Source: Peptoniphilus lacrimalis DSM 7455
Lineage (GTDB): Bacteria; Bacillota; Clostridia; Tissierellales; Peptoniphilaceae
Reading direction: 5' to 3'
DNA length: 64,000 nt
Assembly: GCF_000378725.1 (NCBI RefSeq)
Contig: NZ_KB900367.1
Coordinates: forward strand, 124,001-188,000
The translations under genes and the position numbers were made by a program. Below, in pieces: positions 16,117 to 25,643 of the stretch. Position 1 is the first letter of the stretch; every line of letters begins with the position of its first letter. The notes below the pieces were generated by a model, which made no database searches, was not told the origin of the DNA, and worked only from the letters and a program-made list of their open reading frames with translations.

Positions 16117-17933
16117 TGCTCAAAAATACTTTTCAAAGTATTAAATTCAGATTTGTATTAATATATTTTGTTCTTGTGCTTATCTGTATGTCTATTGTAG
16201 GTTCTTTTATCATACAAAGGCTTGAAGTTATACAAAGAGAAAAAGTCGAAGAGAATATGAAAAAAACAATATCATCAATTTCTACGGCTGTTTCTGCCAC
16301 CATTAAGGGTGGTGAAGATAATTATATTTTTCTTGATAAGAATTTAAAAAATTGGGGCTTAACTTCTGGTCAAAATGTTTATATCTTATCTAGTGGTGAC
16401 AATCCTAAAGTAATTTCTACATCACTAAATTCTGATGAGAATTTAAGGGGAAAAAGTGCATATTCTTTAGCATTTTTGGAATCTTCTCTTCTAACAGATG
16501 CCTCTAAAGGTAGAGAGGAAGAAAGAATCGTTTTAAATAAATCGCAAAATCTTTACAGTAAACATATTGCAAGCCCAATTTTATCTAATGAGGGAAATGT
16601 TATAGCTATAGTTTATATGACAGAAAATTTAAATTCTATTTATGAATTAATTGGCGAAGCAAAAATTATTATTTCTTATGCTACTGTTATTTCCCTTTTG
16701 ATCACTTCAATTCTTGGTTATTTTATTGCAAATTCTATAACAACACCAATAAGAGATGTTACAAGAAAAGCTCGTGAAATGGCTAAGGGAAATTTTGATC
16801 AAAGAGTTGATGTAAAAAGTAATGATGAAATTGGTCAACTTGGTAATATGTTTAATTATTTGACCGATGAATTAAAAAATACTATTGCAAAAAATGATTT
16901 GGAAAGGTCAAAACTCAACACCATATTTAATTATATGGCTGAAGGAGTTATAGCTGTTGACAGGACAAATAAACTTATTCATGCTAATAGTATAGCTAAA
17001 AACCTTTTATCTCTTGATGATAGCAGGATTAATACTCAAATTAATCTTAAGAAAATTGGTTTAAAAGATATCAATTACGATATTGAAAAAAGTTTACAGG
17101 GAGAAGTGCTTGCAGAAATAAAAAATCATTTTTATAAGTTAAAATATGCTCCCTATAAGTCAGATTTAAAGGAAAATGAAGGGCTAATCATAGTTTTATC
17201 AGATATAAATAAGGAGCACAGATTAGACATTTTGAGAAAAGAATTTGTAGCTAATGTTAGCCATGAATTAAAGACACCAATTACAACTATAGGCTCATAC
17301 ACAGAAACTTTATTAAATGGAGTTGCTGGAGAAGATATAGATCATTTTTTAAAGGTAATAGAAAGAGAAAACGCAAGGATGGCAAGATTAGTTTCAGATC
17401 TTCTTGTTCTTTCTAATATTGATTACAAAAAAGAACACTTAAATAAAGAAAGCTTTGATTGTTATGAATTTATTGAAGAAGCTGTGGAAAGTCAAAGTTT
17501 ATTAATTTCACAAAAATCTCATAATATTTCTATAGACGTTCCAATAAAAATAAGAACCATATATTCAGATAGGCATGGTGCCAGTCAAATTTTAATTAAT
17601 ATAATTTCTAACGCTTTAAAATACACAAAAGAAGGCGGTAAGATTTTAATTGCTGCCGAAAATTATAAAAATGGTAAAAATAATTTTGTAAAAATTTCAG
17701 TAAAAGATAATGGTATAGGAATACCCAAAGAAGATTTGCCGATGATTTTTGAAAGATTTTATAGGGTCGAAAAGGGAAGATCTCGTGAAATGGGAGGTAC
17801 TGGATTAGGTCTATCTATTGCAAATGAGATGATTAAATCCCTAGGAGGAAGCATAAAAATATCCTCAACTTTAAATGTGGGAACTGATGTGGAATTGTTC
17901 TTCCCAGCTGGTGATTATTATGAATTTAAATAA
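16116..17933 (+). CDS. walK: sensor histidine kinase WalK (YycG)
   Basis: Essential membrane sensor kinase partner of WalR. TM1 about 12-33, an extracellular sensor of about 150 residues, TM2 about 188-207, then a HAMP domain (about 207-262), a cytoplasmic PAS domain (about 265-375), a HisKA dimerisation domain with phosphoacceptor His383 (NVSHELKTP), and a HATPase_c domain with the N box (ISNALKYT), G1 (DNGIGIP) and G2 (GGTGLGLSI). The 605-residue length is normal for WalK. It overlaps walR by 1 nt and yycH by 14 nt. Confidence 0.96.
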   Translation: MLKNTFQSIKFRFVLIYFVLVLICMSIVGSFIIQRLEVIQREKVEENMKKTISSISTAVSATIKGGEDNYIFLDKNLKNWGLTSGQNVYILSSGDNPKVISTSLNSDENLRGKSAYSLAFLESSLLTDASKGREEERIVLNKSQNLYSKHIASPILSNEGNVIAIVYMTENLNSIYELIGEAKIIISYATVISLLITSILGYFIANSITTPIRDVTRKAREMAKGNFDQRVDVKSNDEIGQLGNMFNYLTDELKNTIAKNDLERSKLNTIFNYMAEGVIAVDRTNKLIHANSIAKNLLSLDDSRINTQINLKKIGLKDINYDIEKSLQGEVLAEIKNHFYKLKYAPYKSDLKENEGLIIVLSDINKEHRLDILRKEFVANVSHELKTPITTIGSYTETLLNGVAGEDIDHFLKVIERENARMARLVSDLLVLSNIDYKKEHLNKESFDCYEFIEEAVESQSLLISQKSHNISIDVPIKIRTIYSDRHGASQILINIISNALKYTKEGGKILIAAENYKNGKNNFVKISVKDNGIGIPKEDLPMIFERFYRVEKGRSREMGGTGLGLSIANEMIKSLGGSIKISSTLNVGTDVELFFPAGDYYEFK

Positions 17934-19260
17934 GAGAGATTTTTTTATAAACTTGGTTCTTTTGCTATTAATAATTTTATTACTTATTCAAGCGGGATTT
18001 TTATGGATTAGTTTTTCTATGCCCAATAAGGTGGAAGATTTAGTCTTTAAATCTGAGGATGCATCTATGGATGTATTTATGCCTTCAATGCTTGTTGTAA
18101 ATTTAGGATATAGAGAACATTATGTTTTAAGAAATTTCAAGGATTATTGGAAATTATATTCATCTGACATCTCGGAAATTCTTGAAAATGCAAGTTCTGA
18201 AAATCTTATAATGATAGATGAAAAAACCTATCTAAACTTACAGAACAAAAAATCTTTAGTTTTTAAATTTTCATCCCCCATTTCTGCATCAATATTAATT
18301 AATCTTATTGGGGAAAATAAAAAGGATAATAATATTAATTTATCAATAAATTCCATATATATATCTGATGATAATGATGTTTATCTTTGCGCATCCAATA
18401 ATTTTTATAAATTATTGGGCTTAAAAACAAATTTAAAAATGAATAGACTCATTGATAATGCAAAAAATTTAGGAACAAGATATATAAACTTTTTTGAAAG
18501 GTATGGAATTTATAAGGATACCTTAATTCCTGATTCTGATTTCATAAAAACTCAAAAAATTTATTATAATATAGCAACAGATGCCTTGACAGATGATATA
18601 AGAAATAATTTAGCGGTAAGATATTTACAAACAGATCTTGATTATATAAAGGAAATTAAACAGAGCGAAAAAACTTCATACATTTATGAAAATAAATATA
18701 TATCCTTTAATAAGAATGGAATTGTGGAATACTCCAATGAGGAAGAATTTAATGTTACTGATAGGAACTTATATACATCAATAATAACAGCCCTTGAATT
18801 TTTATCAAGAAATTCCGGCATGACATCTAATGTTTATTTAGACAGCACAAATCCAATAGAATATAAGGGCTCTTTAGGTTATAAGTTTTTCTTTAACTTG
18901 AGAGAATCAGGCAAGAATCTAGTTTTAAATTCCAAGGATAATTCTTTCATTGAGATGGATGTATTTTCAAATCATGTTAAATTTTATAGAGAATACTATT
19001 TTAAAAGAGCTGATGACCCATCTTATAATGAATTGAGGGTAAAAGTTTTAGATATAAAAACTATAATTGATCGAAATCTGAAAATTTTTCCTCAAGAAAA
19101 AACTGAAGATATCTTAAATTTATTAAATAATCTTTCTATAGTATATATAAATGAAAGCACAACAGATTCATCTAAGCTAAAACTTGCCTACGAACTTTTA
19201 ATTAATGGCAAGAAATATTATTTTGATATTAGTCTTGGTAAATTAATATTAATAAGGTGA
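17920..19260 (+). CDS. yycH: WalK regulator YycH (WalH)
   Basis: Membrane-anchored extracytoplasmic protein that, with YycI, modulates WalK. One N-terminal membrane helix (about 8-31, INLVLLLLIILLLIQAGFL) is followed by a large extracytoplasmic region of 415 residues. Sequence identity in this family is low, so the call rests on topology, length (446) and position between walK and yycI. I choose the ATG at 17920, 6-7 nt after GGTGAT; a reading from 17875 would add 15 residues of out-of-frame walK sequence. Confidence 0.88.
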   Translation: MNLNKRDFFINLVLLLLIILLLIQAGFLWISFSMPNKVEDLVFKSEDASMDVFMPSMLVVNLGYREHYVLRNFKDYWKLYSSDISEILENASSENLIMIDEKTYLNLQNKKSLVFKFSSPISASILINLIGENKKDNNINLSINSIYISDDNDVYLCASNNFYKLLGLKTNLKMNRLIDNAKNLGTRYINFFERYGIYKDTLIPDSDFIKTQKIYYNIATDALTDDIRNNLAVRYLQTDLDYIKEIKQSEKTSYIYENKYISFNKNGIVEYSNEEEFNVTDRNLYTSIITALEFLSRNSGMTSNVYLDSTNPIEYKGSLGYKFFFNLRESGKNLVLNSKDNSFIEMDVFSNHVKFYREYYFKRADDPSYNELRVKVLDIKTIIDRNLKIFPQEKTEDILNLLNNLSIVYINESTTDSSKLKLAYELLINGKKYYFDISLGKLILIR

Positions 19261-19264
19261 TATT

Positions 19265-20113
19265 ATGGATTGGAAAAAATCAAAAACAATTTTAATAATA
19301 GCTCTTATAATAACAAACCTGATACTATCAATAATTCTTTTGGTATCTTATTCTAATACCAGAGATTTATCGTTGTCAAAATATTCTATAGCAAACACTA
19401 AGGATATACTTGCAAATTTTGAAATAGAAATTGATTGTAAAATTCCAAAAAAACACCCCAGACTCTCTTCACTTTTAGTTGAATTTGAGTCTTACGATGA
19501 ACAATCTTTAAACAGAAGATTTTTTGACAGTTTAGGAATAATTACCCATCCTTCTACTGACAGAATTGAGATTAATTACAACAACGAGCATATAAATTTA
19601 TTTAATTACAGGAGAATTTTTTATGAAAATTCCGCAAAAGTAAAAATTTATGATGTTGATTCCTTAAAAAAGGCCCAAAAAATATGTGAAAATTTTATGC
19701 TTAATAATAACTACAATATTGATGACATGGAACTTTCATATTCTTATTTTGATGAGGGTAAGTACTATCTCAATTATTCCAAAATATTTGAGAAAAACTC
19801 TTTGGAATCCTCTTACACAAATTTTGTAATAGATAATAGAGGCGTTGTAAGTATGGATAGATTGTGGCTAAATGTTTTAAAAAAATCAAAAGCAAAGTTT
19901 AGATTATCATCAGCACCAAGGGCTTTACTTGCTCTTATTGATAAGGAAGAATCTTATGGGAAAATTGTAAAAAGAATAGTCCCATGTTATTATTTTAATC
20001 CAGAAGACCAAGGATATATTGAAGATATAACAAAAGCCTTGCAAGGTAGAGCCATTCCTGCATGGAAAATAGAATTTTCAGATGGAGATAATATAGTAAT
20101 TGATACTTTCTAG
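19265..20113 (+). CDS. yycI: WalK regulator YycI (WalI)
   Basis: Second auxiliary membrane protein of the WalK sensor. The N-terminus MDWKKSKTILIIALIITNLILSII is typical of YycI: a short cytoplasmic DWKKSK stretch and one transmembrane helix (about 8-29). The remaining 250 residues are extracytoplasmic, ending in a segment (AIPAWKIEFSDG) shared by YycI proteins. It starts 4 nt after yycH, so the two are co-translated. Confidence 0.88.
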   Translation: MDWKKSKTILIIALIITNLILSIILLVSYSNTRDLSLSKYSIANTKDILANFEIEIDCKIPKKHPRLSSLLVEFESYDEQSLNRRFFDSLGIITHPSTDRIEINYNNEHINLFNYRRIFYENSAKVKIYDVDSLKKAQKICENFMLNNNYNIDDMELSYSYFDEGKYYLNYSKIFEKNSLESSYTNFVIDNRGVVSMDRLWLNVLKKSKAKFRLSSAPRALLALIDKEESYGKIVKRIVPCYYFNPEDQGYIEDITKALQGRAIPAWKIEFSDGDNIVIDTF

Positions 20114-20161
20114 CTTAACAATAATTTCCTAATATGATAGAATTTATCAGTGGAGGTAGTT

Positions 20162-20947
20162 ATGAGATATATATCAATTGCCAGCGGCTCAAGCGGAAAT
20201 TGTCAATTTGTTGAGTATAAAAATACAAGAATTTTAATAGATGCCGGACTTTCAGGCAAGAAAATTGAAAATAATCTTAAATCTCGTGGCATAGATCCAT
20301 CTACTATTGATGCCATTCTTGTAACTCACGAACACAGGGACCATGTAACTTCAGTGGGAGTTTTGTCTAGAAGATACAATATAAAAGTTTTTTCTAACAT
20401 AGAAACTGCCCAAGCGATGACACCTGTGGTAAAAAAAATAAATTCTGAAAATATTTATATTTTTGAAAACAACAGGGCTTTTAATTTTAAAGATTTAAAA
20501 ATAAAAGCTTTTGATACCTTTCATGATTGTCAAAAAGGTTGCGGATTTGTAATCATGGGTAACAAAAAGATATCTCTTTTAACAGATACAGGTTGGGTAA
20601 ATTCAAATGCTTTTGAAAGTATGAAAGGCTCATCCCTATATTATTTGGAATCAAATCACGATGTAGATATGTTGATAAACGGAAGATACACCTGGGCTAG
20701 CAAGAAAAGAATCATGTCTACAAAGGGGCATCTTTCCAATGAAAATTGTGCAGAAGTTTTAGAAAAACTTTTATCTAAAAATCAAGAAATTGTTGTTTTA
20801 GGCCATCTTTCTAATGAAAATAATAATCCGGAAATTGCAGCTAAAACAAATGAACAATATTTAAATTCAAAATATATTATTAGAGATGTGGACTACACCT
20901 TAGATGTAGCACCAAGATACGAGGCAGGAAAAGTCTATGACTTATAG
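20162..20947 (+). CDS. walJ: metallo-beta-lactamase-fold exonuclease WalJ (YycJ)
   Basis: Cytosolic metallo-beta-lactamase-fold nuclease associated with the WalRK operon; B. subtilis YycJ has been linked to DNA exonuclease/mismatch repair activity. Metal ligands are visible in THEHRDH (His56, His58, Asp60, His61), followed by further conserved His/Asp in the LLTDTGW and LGHLSNEN segments. The N-terminal ASGSSGNC is characteristic. The start is the ATG at 20162; the GTG at 20150 is part of the GTGGAGGT ribosome site. There is no htrA gene after it; surE follows 8 nt downstream. Confidence 0.93.
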   Translation: MRYISIASGSSGNCQFVEYKNTRILIDAGLSGKKIENNLKSRGIDPSTIDAILVTHEHRDHVTSVGVLSRRYNIKVFSNIETAQAMTPVVKKINSENIYIFENNRAFNFKDLKIKAFDTFHDCQKGCGFVIMGNKKISLLTDTGWVNSNAFESMKGSSLYYLESNHDVDMLINGRYTWASKKRIMSTKGHLSNENCAEVLEKLLSKNQEIVVLGHLSNENNNPEIAAKTNEQYLNSKYIIRDVDYTLDVAPRYEAGKVYDL

Positions 20948-20955
20948 GAGGTTTT

Positions 20956-21705
20956 ATGAACATATTAGTCACAAATGATGATGGAATCATGGCAGAGGGA
21001 ATAAGGACTCTAGCCAAGACCTTAATAGATAAGGGCCATCAAGTTACAATTGCAGCTCCCAACGTGGAAAATTCAGGCAAAAGCCATGCCATAACTTTTA
21101 AAACTCCTCTAGTTGTACAAAATATAGAACTCGATTCTCTTAAGGGGGTAAAAGCTTTTTCGGTTTTTGGAACGCCAGCAGATTGTGTTAGAGCAGCAGT
21201 TCATCTGTGCGACAAAAAATTTGATTATTGTTTTTCTGGCATAAATTCTGGTTATAATGCAGCGACCAATGTTCTTTATTCAGGAACAGTTTCTTCTGCC
21301 ATAGAAGCTAATTTATTTAATATAAAATCAGTTGCTGTATCAGCATCCTATGTAAAAGGTCAAGTAAATTATCAGTCGGCAGCAAAAATTTCCATGGAAC
21401 TTTTTGATAAGATTAAAGATGAAAATATCTTACAGGTTTATAATCTAAACGTGCCTTTTTTAAATTATGATGAAATAAAAGGAATAAAAGTTGCAAAAGT
21501 AGGAAGAGATGTCATGAGTATTTATGATATAAGTTCAGAAGGAAATGAGTATAATTTAAAGCTCAAAGGATTTCCAGAAGAACTTAAAAGAGATAAAGAT
21601 TCAGATATATATTATTTGAATCAGGGTTATGCAACAGTTAGTCCCTTATATTATGATACAACCAACAAAACATCCATAGACCATTTAAAAGAAATTTTAG
21701 ATTAA
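20956..21705 (+). CDS. surE: 5'/3'-nucleotidase SurE
   Basis: Metal-dependent phosphatase that removes the phosphate from nucleoside 5'- and 3'-monophosphates and can act on short polyphosphates. Hallmarks are NILVTNDDG at the N-terminus (Asn7, Asp8, Asp9), NSGKSHAIT (36-44), GTPADCV and SGINSGYNAATN, all metal/phosphate-binding loops. The 249-residue length fits. It lies 8 nt after walJ with an AGGAGG site, so it ends the wal operon; a terminator-like hairpin overlaps its stop. Confidence 0.94.
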   Translation: MNILVTNDDGIMAEGIRTLAKTLIDKGHQVTIAAPNVENSGKSHAITFKTPLVVQNIELDSLKGVKAFSVFGTPADCVRAAVHLCDKKFDYCFSGINSGYNAATNVLYSGTVSSAIEANLFNIKSVAVSASYVKGQVNYQSAAKISMELFDKIKDENILQVYNLNVPFLNYDEIKGIKVAKVGRDVMSIYDISSEGNEYNLKLKGFPEELKRDKDSDIYYLNQGYATVSPLYYDTTNKTSIDHLKEILD

Positions 21706-21722
21706 TTCTAAATTTCTTTTTT
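21691..21722 (+). terminator. terminator of the walRK-surE operon
   Basis: AGAAATTTTAG / CTAAATTTCT (one bulged T) around ATTAATT, overlapping the surE stop codon and followed by a T run. AT-rich, so only moderately convincing. Confidence 0.6.
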
Positions 21723-21827
21723 ATTTACAAAAAAATAAATGATAATTATTTTCAAAAACTATTGAATATTATTAAAGATGGCTTTATAATATCCTAGTAA
21801 AAATATTTGAAATTTTAGGAGGAAACT

Positions 21828-22529
21828 ATGAAAAAAATATTATCATTTCTTTTAATTTTTACTGTACTTATTCCTTGCACAATTTTTGCTGGAACAGAAA
21901 AACAAGTTGCACAAAAAACACCACAAAAGATTCAGTTAGATGGTGAAGAAGTTCAAATACCAGCATATATTATCCAAGGAAAAAATTATGTAAAATTGCG
22001 TGATTTTGCTGCTATTTTATCTAAAACTAATAAAAAGTTTGATATTTCTTTTGATAAGCAAAAAAAAGCCGTAGTTATTGAAAGCGGAAAAGCTTACAAC
22101 AAAACAGACAAAGATTTAAAAGAAAATAAAGAAGCAAGCGCTAAGGCAATTTTTTCTGAACAAATAGTTTTATTAGACAACAAAGAAGTTAAAGTTCAAA
22201 CTGCAAATATTATGGATAATAATTATCTGCCTATAAGAGATTTAGCTGAACTTGTAGGAGTAAAAATTGATTTTAATAATGAAAAGAAAATAGTTGAATT
22301 AAAAACTGAAGAAAAGAAATGCTGTTGTTGTGGAGAAAAAACTTGCACTTGCAGTGGAGATAAAGAAAAGGGATGTACTTGCCAATGTAAATTAAACGAT
22401 AAGGGTGAAAAAGAATGTCCTCACTGCAAAAAATGTCAAAAATCAATGGAAAATAAAGAAGCAAAAGAAAATAATTCTAAGAGCGAAAATAACAACAAAG
22501 AATGCGGATGTAGTTCTTCTATGAAATAA
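21828..22529 (+). CDS. secreted stalk-domain (copper amine oxidase N-like) protein with Cys-rich tail
   Basis: Secreted protein of 233 residues. A signal peptide (1-21, cleavage near AG) is followed by two copies of a 'stalk'/copper-amine-oxidase-N-like fold at about 35-88 and 113-160, each marked by I/VPA.I...YVKLRDFA or YLPIRDLAELV. The last 70 residues are unlike the family: 14 cysteines at 165-168, 173, 175, 183, 185, 187, 197, 200, 203, 226 and 228, mixed with Lys and Glu, including a CCCC run and CTC/CQC/CPHC pairs, much like a metallothionein. It is monocistronic with an AGGAGG site. Metal binding is an inference. Confidence 0.8.
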   Translation: MKKILSFLLIFTVLIPCTIFAGTEKQVAQKTPQKIQLDGEEVQIPAYIIQGKNYVKLRDFAAILSKTNKKFDISFDKQKKAVVIESGKAYNKTDKDLKENKEASAKAIFSEQIVLLDNKEVKVQTANIMDNNYLPIRDLAELVGVKIDFNNEKKIVELKTEEKKCCCCGEKTCTCSGDKEKGCTCQCKLNDKGEKECPHCKKCQKSMENKEAKENNSKSENNNKECGCSSSMK

Positions 22530-22531
22530 AA

Positions 22532-22566
22532 AAAATCACTCCTAAAATAATTTAGGGGTGAATTTT
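22532..22566. terminator. bidirectional terminator between stalk protein and TraB/GumN gene
   Basis: TCACTCCTAAA / TTTAGGGGTGA around ATAA, flanked by A and T runs; serves both convergent genes. Confidence 0.8.
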
Positions 22567-23913
22567 TTATAATTTAATAACTTTGTAGCCCATATCTTCC
22601 AAGATACCTCTTGCAGAAGTTTGGGGGACTAAATGGGCGGCACCTACAACAACGAATATAGTCTTGTTGTTTTCTTCCTTCAAAAGCTTATCAATTTTTT
22701 TTGCCATGTCAATATCTCTTTTATCTAAAAGTGCTTTGTCAAAGGAAATTTGAGCTTGTGAATAACCGTCATCTTCAGTTAGAGCCTTAAGGTTTTTTGT
22801 ATTTCCATCTATCCAATCCTTTTGTGTAAGATATAGACTTTGATTAATATTTTTGTATCCGTTAATTTCGATTTCAGAAATTAAATCTTCAATCATTGAT
22901 GCGTACATATCAGTGTCAAAATTTTTTAAGAGCTTTGCCTGAAATCTTGCACTTTCCAATTCTTTAATGGGAATATTATTAATAAGGGCAAGGTTAGAAA
23001 AATAATTTTCTATACCGTAGCTTGACCCATAAATATTTTTATCATCTAAAGAAAGCATATTATATATAGCCCAAGGTCTTATTTTATTTATTCTTTCTTT
23101 AGGTATGCCTCTTTGTAAAAGAAGAGGTAGAAGCCTATTGTATGTTTGACCCAGATCATTTTCCAAATTACCCTTAGAGTCATAGTACATATTTGTCTTA
23201 TAAATTTTTGAAAGTTCAGGATCTGTTGGATCAATTTCAAAATAGATTTCTTTACTTTCATTTAAAGCCTTTATGATTTCAGACCTAATGGGATACATTT
23301 CCTTTATGCCTAAGTGAATTGAGCCTAAAAGATATATTTTATTATTTCCTTTCTCAACTTTATAAAAATATCCTTGAGATTCTTTATTTTCTTCACCTAT
23401 GATTTCTTTACAAGCCCTTGTATATAGGCAGATACTTTCTTGAAGTGAGATTTTTTTATTTAAATAATCTTTATCTTGTAAACCATAGAAAAATTTTTGC
23501 CTGAAGCTTTCGTCTTTATTGACAAGGAATAAAATTGAAGAGATAACTTCATTCCTATTTAGATTTTTGAAGTTAAATTCTTTATCGTTTGTATTTATAT
23601 TAAGAGAATTTAACTTGTCTTTTGTATTTTTATATAAGTATTTAGCATCGTCAAGGGTCAAATTTTTTGTGAAATCCATATTTTCTTTATTTCTTTCAAA
23701 AGGAAATATGCCGTAAAATTGGCTGTCATTAATATCATAAAGAGCCCAGTAGCTTAATTTTATATTATTTTTTATTTTAGCTTTTTTAGTGTAATAATTT
23801 TCTGATTTTATAGGTAGATTATCATTAAGATAAGAATTATTAACTCCTGCATTTACAAATATAAAGGAAAATAGAACACTAAAAATTATAAAATATCTCA
23901 AAAGTTTTTTCAT
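22567..23913 (-). CDS. TraB/GumN family protein, secreted
   Basis: Predicted extracytoplasmic protein of 448 residues with an N-terminal signal segment (about 5-22). The C-terminal two thirds carry the TraB/GumN signatures: NKIYLLGSIHLGIKEMYPI with a conserved His near residue 197, and the closing VVGAAHLVP. These are thought to form a metal-dependent hydrolase related to Tiki proteases. Residues 80-170 contain two stretches (LTLDDAKYLYKN, ISLQESICLYTRA) that recall SLH-type surface-anchoring repeats, though weakly. The start overlaps the upstream aminotransferase-like gene by 4 nt. Activity and substrate are unknown. Confidence 0.8.
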   Translation of the reverse strand: MKKLLRYFIIFSVLFSFIFVNAGVNNSYLNDNLPIKSENYYTKKAKIKNNIKLSYWALYDINDSQFYGIFPFERNKENMDFTKNLTLDDAKYLYKNTKDKLNSLNINTNDKEFNFKNLNRNEVISSILFLVNKDESFRQKFFYGLQDKDYLNKKISLQESICLYTRACKEIIGEENKESQGYFYKVEKGNNKIYLLGSIHLGIKEMYPIRSEIIKALNESKEIYFEIDPTDPELSKIYKTNMYYDSKGNLENDLGQTYNRLLPLLLQRGIPKERINKIRPWAIYNMLSLDDKNIYGSSYGIENYFSNLALINNIPIKELESARFQAKLLKNFDTDMYASMIEDLISEIEINGYKNINQSLYLTQKDWIDGNTKNLKALTEDDGYSQAQISFDKALLDKRDIDMAKKIDKLLKEENNKTIFVVVGAAHLVPQTSARGILEDMGYKVIKL

Positions 23914-24980
23914 AATTTAATATCCTTTAGTTTTTTAATAAAAATTTCATTGGACTTGGTATCTAAGATACAAAATCTGAAATATGTATCATCAAGTCCC
24001 TTAAAATTTGAGCAATCTCTTACAAATATAAGGTCTTTTTTTAATTTCTCAACAATAATTTTATTAGTTCCTTTCAAAACTTTTACCAAAATAAAGTTGC
24101 CCTTAGATTCTATAGGCATCAAATTATTGATTTTTTTGATTTCATCAGTTAATTTTAGCCTTTGGTCTGTAATATATTTAAAGACCCTTTCAATATATTC
24201 CTTATCCTTAAACATTTCTTGACCCATTATATCTGCACAAATATTTATTTGCCAAAGCACTTGGTTTTTCTTGAATTTTTCAATTATTTCAACATTAGAA
24301 TTTAATGAATAACCAAGCCTAAGTCCTGGAATACCAAAAAATTTTGAAGTTCCTCTTGTTACTATTAACCTATCAAAAGAAGAAATTAAGTTTGTACAGG
24401 AATAAATATCCATGTCAGTAAATTCAATATAAGTTTCATCAACAATTATATAAGCTTTAGTTTTATTTAATATCTTTTTAATCTCAGTATTAGTGAGAAT
24501 AGAACCAGTAGGGTTATTGGGATTAGAAAATACAAAAAGTTCAATGTTATTTTTATTTATAAAATCAATTATATAATCGCATGATATTTTAAAATTATTA
24601 TCGAAATTAAGCTGATAATAATAAATTTGACTTCCGATATTTCTGAGATTATTTTCATACTCACTATATGAAGGTGATAAGATAAGAGATTTTTTTGGAT
24701 CTATTATATTTATAAAGTTAATTAAAAGTTCCGTAGCTCCTAAGCCTAATATTATATGGTCCTTATGACAATGGACATAAGATGATATAGAATTTTTCAA
24801 ATTATTGTAGGACGGGTCAGGATAAGTCCTTATTAAATCCAGATTTTCCTTTAAAAATTTTAAAGCCCTTGGACTGGGGCTTAAAGGATTTATGTTGGAA
24901 GAAAAATCCATAATTTCATTTATATCAACATGATTTTTTTGGGCAATTTCAAATAAATTAGCCCCGTGAAAATTTTGCAA
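23910..24980 (-). CDS. HisC/CobD-like PLP-dependent aminotransferase
   Basis: Fold-type I PLP enzyme of 356 residues. The N-terminus (HGANLFEIAQ...DFSSNINPLSPS) is the pattern of CobD threonine-phosphate decarboxylases and their HisC relatives. Other motifs are LGLGATELL (phosphate binding), SNPNNPTGS, VDETYIEF and the Schiff-base Lys in TRGTSKFFGIPGLRLGY. No cobalamin or histidine biosynthesis genes lie in this window, so the physiological reaction is open; threonine-phosphate decarboxylase is slightly favoured by the N-terminus. It is the first gene of a two-gene unit with the TraB/GumN protein. The ribosome site before ATG is GGGGGTGAT. Confidence 0.82.
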   Translation of the reverse strand: MQNFHGANLFEIAQKNHVDINEIMDFSSNINPLSPSPRALKFLKENLDLIRTYPDPSYNNLKNSISSYVHCHKDHIILGLGATELLINFINIIDPKKSLILSPSYSEYENNLRNIGSQIYYYQLNFDNNFKISCDYIIDFINKNNIELFVFSNPNNPTGSILTNTEIKKILNKTKAYIIVDETYIEFTDMDIYSCTNLISSFDRLIVTRGTSKFFGIPGLRLGYSLNSNVEIIEKFKKNQVLWQINICADIMGQEMFKDKEYIERVFKYITDQRLKLTDEIKKINNLMPIESKGNFILVKVLKGTNKIIVEKLKKDLIFVRDCSNFKGLDDTYFRFCILDTKSNEIFIKKLKDIKL

Positions 24981-25137
24981 AATATCACCCCCTCATATAT
25001 TTTAACAATAAGAAAAGAAAATTAATAGATATAGAAATAATTAAATTAATTGAGAAAAAAAGTGGTATAATATTAGTGATATATAATATCATTAGGAAGT
25101 ATATTTATAAAAAGATTATTTTTTTAAGGAGTGTATT

Positions 25138-25530
25138 ATGAAAATAAATGAAGATATGAAAAAAATAATAGCAAAAGAATTAGCTTATGTTGCTACAGTT
25201 GATGGGGATTCAAATCCTAACATTGGACCAAAACGTACAATGAGATATTTAGATGAAAATCATTTAATCTTTTGCGAAAATACAGGCGGAAAGCATTTTA
25301 ATAACATAAAAGAAAATGGGAAAATTGCAGTGGCCTTTGCTGATAGAGAAAATAATCACGGCTATCGTTTTGTGGGAAAAGCTACAAGCTATACAGATGA
25401 TGAACATATGAATCTTGCTAAAGAAAAAGTGGGAGTAGCTCCTAAAAAAGCTTGTGTTATTATAGAAATTGAAAAAATTTATACTCTTGATTCAGGTCCA
25501 ATAGCTGGAAAACTTTACAAAGAAGATTAA
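25138..25530 (+). CDS. pyridoxamine 5'-phosphate oxidase-fold flavoprotein
   Basis: Small (130 aa) split-barrel FMN-binding protein of the PNPOx-like family. Typical features are LAYVATVDGDSNPNIGPKR at 14-32, FCENTGGKHFNNI near 61-73 and KIAVAF, where this family binds flavin. Such small members are usually uncharacterised oxidoreductases rather than vitamin B6 enzymes. It has an AAGGAG site, an extended -10 (TGGTATAAT at 25063-25071), and its own terminator, so it is monocistronic. Confidence 0.8.
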   Translation: MKINEDMKKIIAKELAYVATVDGDSNPNIGPKRTMRYLDENHLIFCENTGGKHFNNIKENGKIAVAFADRENNHGYRFVGKATSYTDDEHMNLAKEKVGVAPKKACVIIEIEKIYTLDSGPIAGKLYKED

Positions 25531-25579
25531 TCTGTAGAGTTTTAAAAATAAAGAAAATTATAAATTAAATATGATTTAA

Positions 25580-25626
25580 AAAACTGACCTTAAGTTTTTA
25601 ATTTAACTTTAAGGTCAGTTTTATAT
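25580..25626. terminator. bidirectional terminator after the flavin-fold gene
   Basis: Perfect 14-bp arms 25580-25593 / 25609-25622 (AAAACTGACCTTAA / TTAAGGTCAGTTTT) with flanking A and T tracts. Confidence 0.88.
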
Positions 25627-25643
25627 TTTAATTAAAATCTTCA

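Noticed and set aside
17875-17919. Longer yycH start overlapping walK by 59 bp
   Set aside because: The ATG at 17920 has a ribosome site and gives the usual N-terminus; the extra residues are out-of-frame walK.
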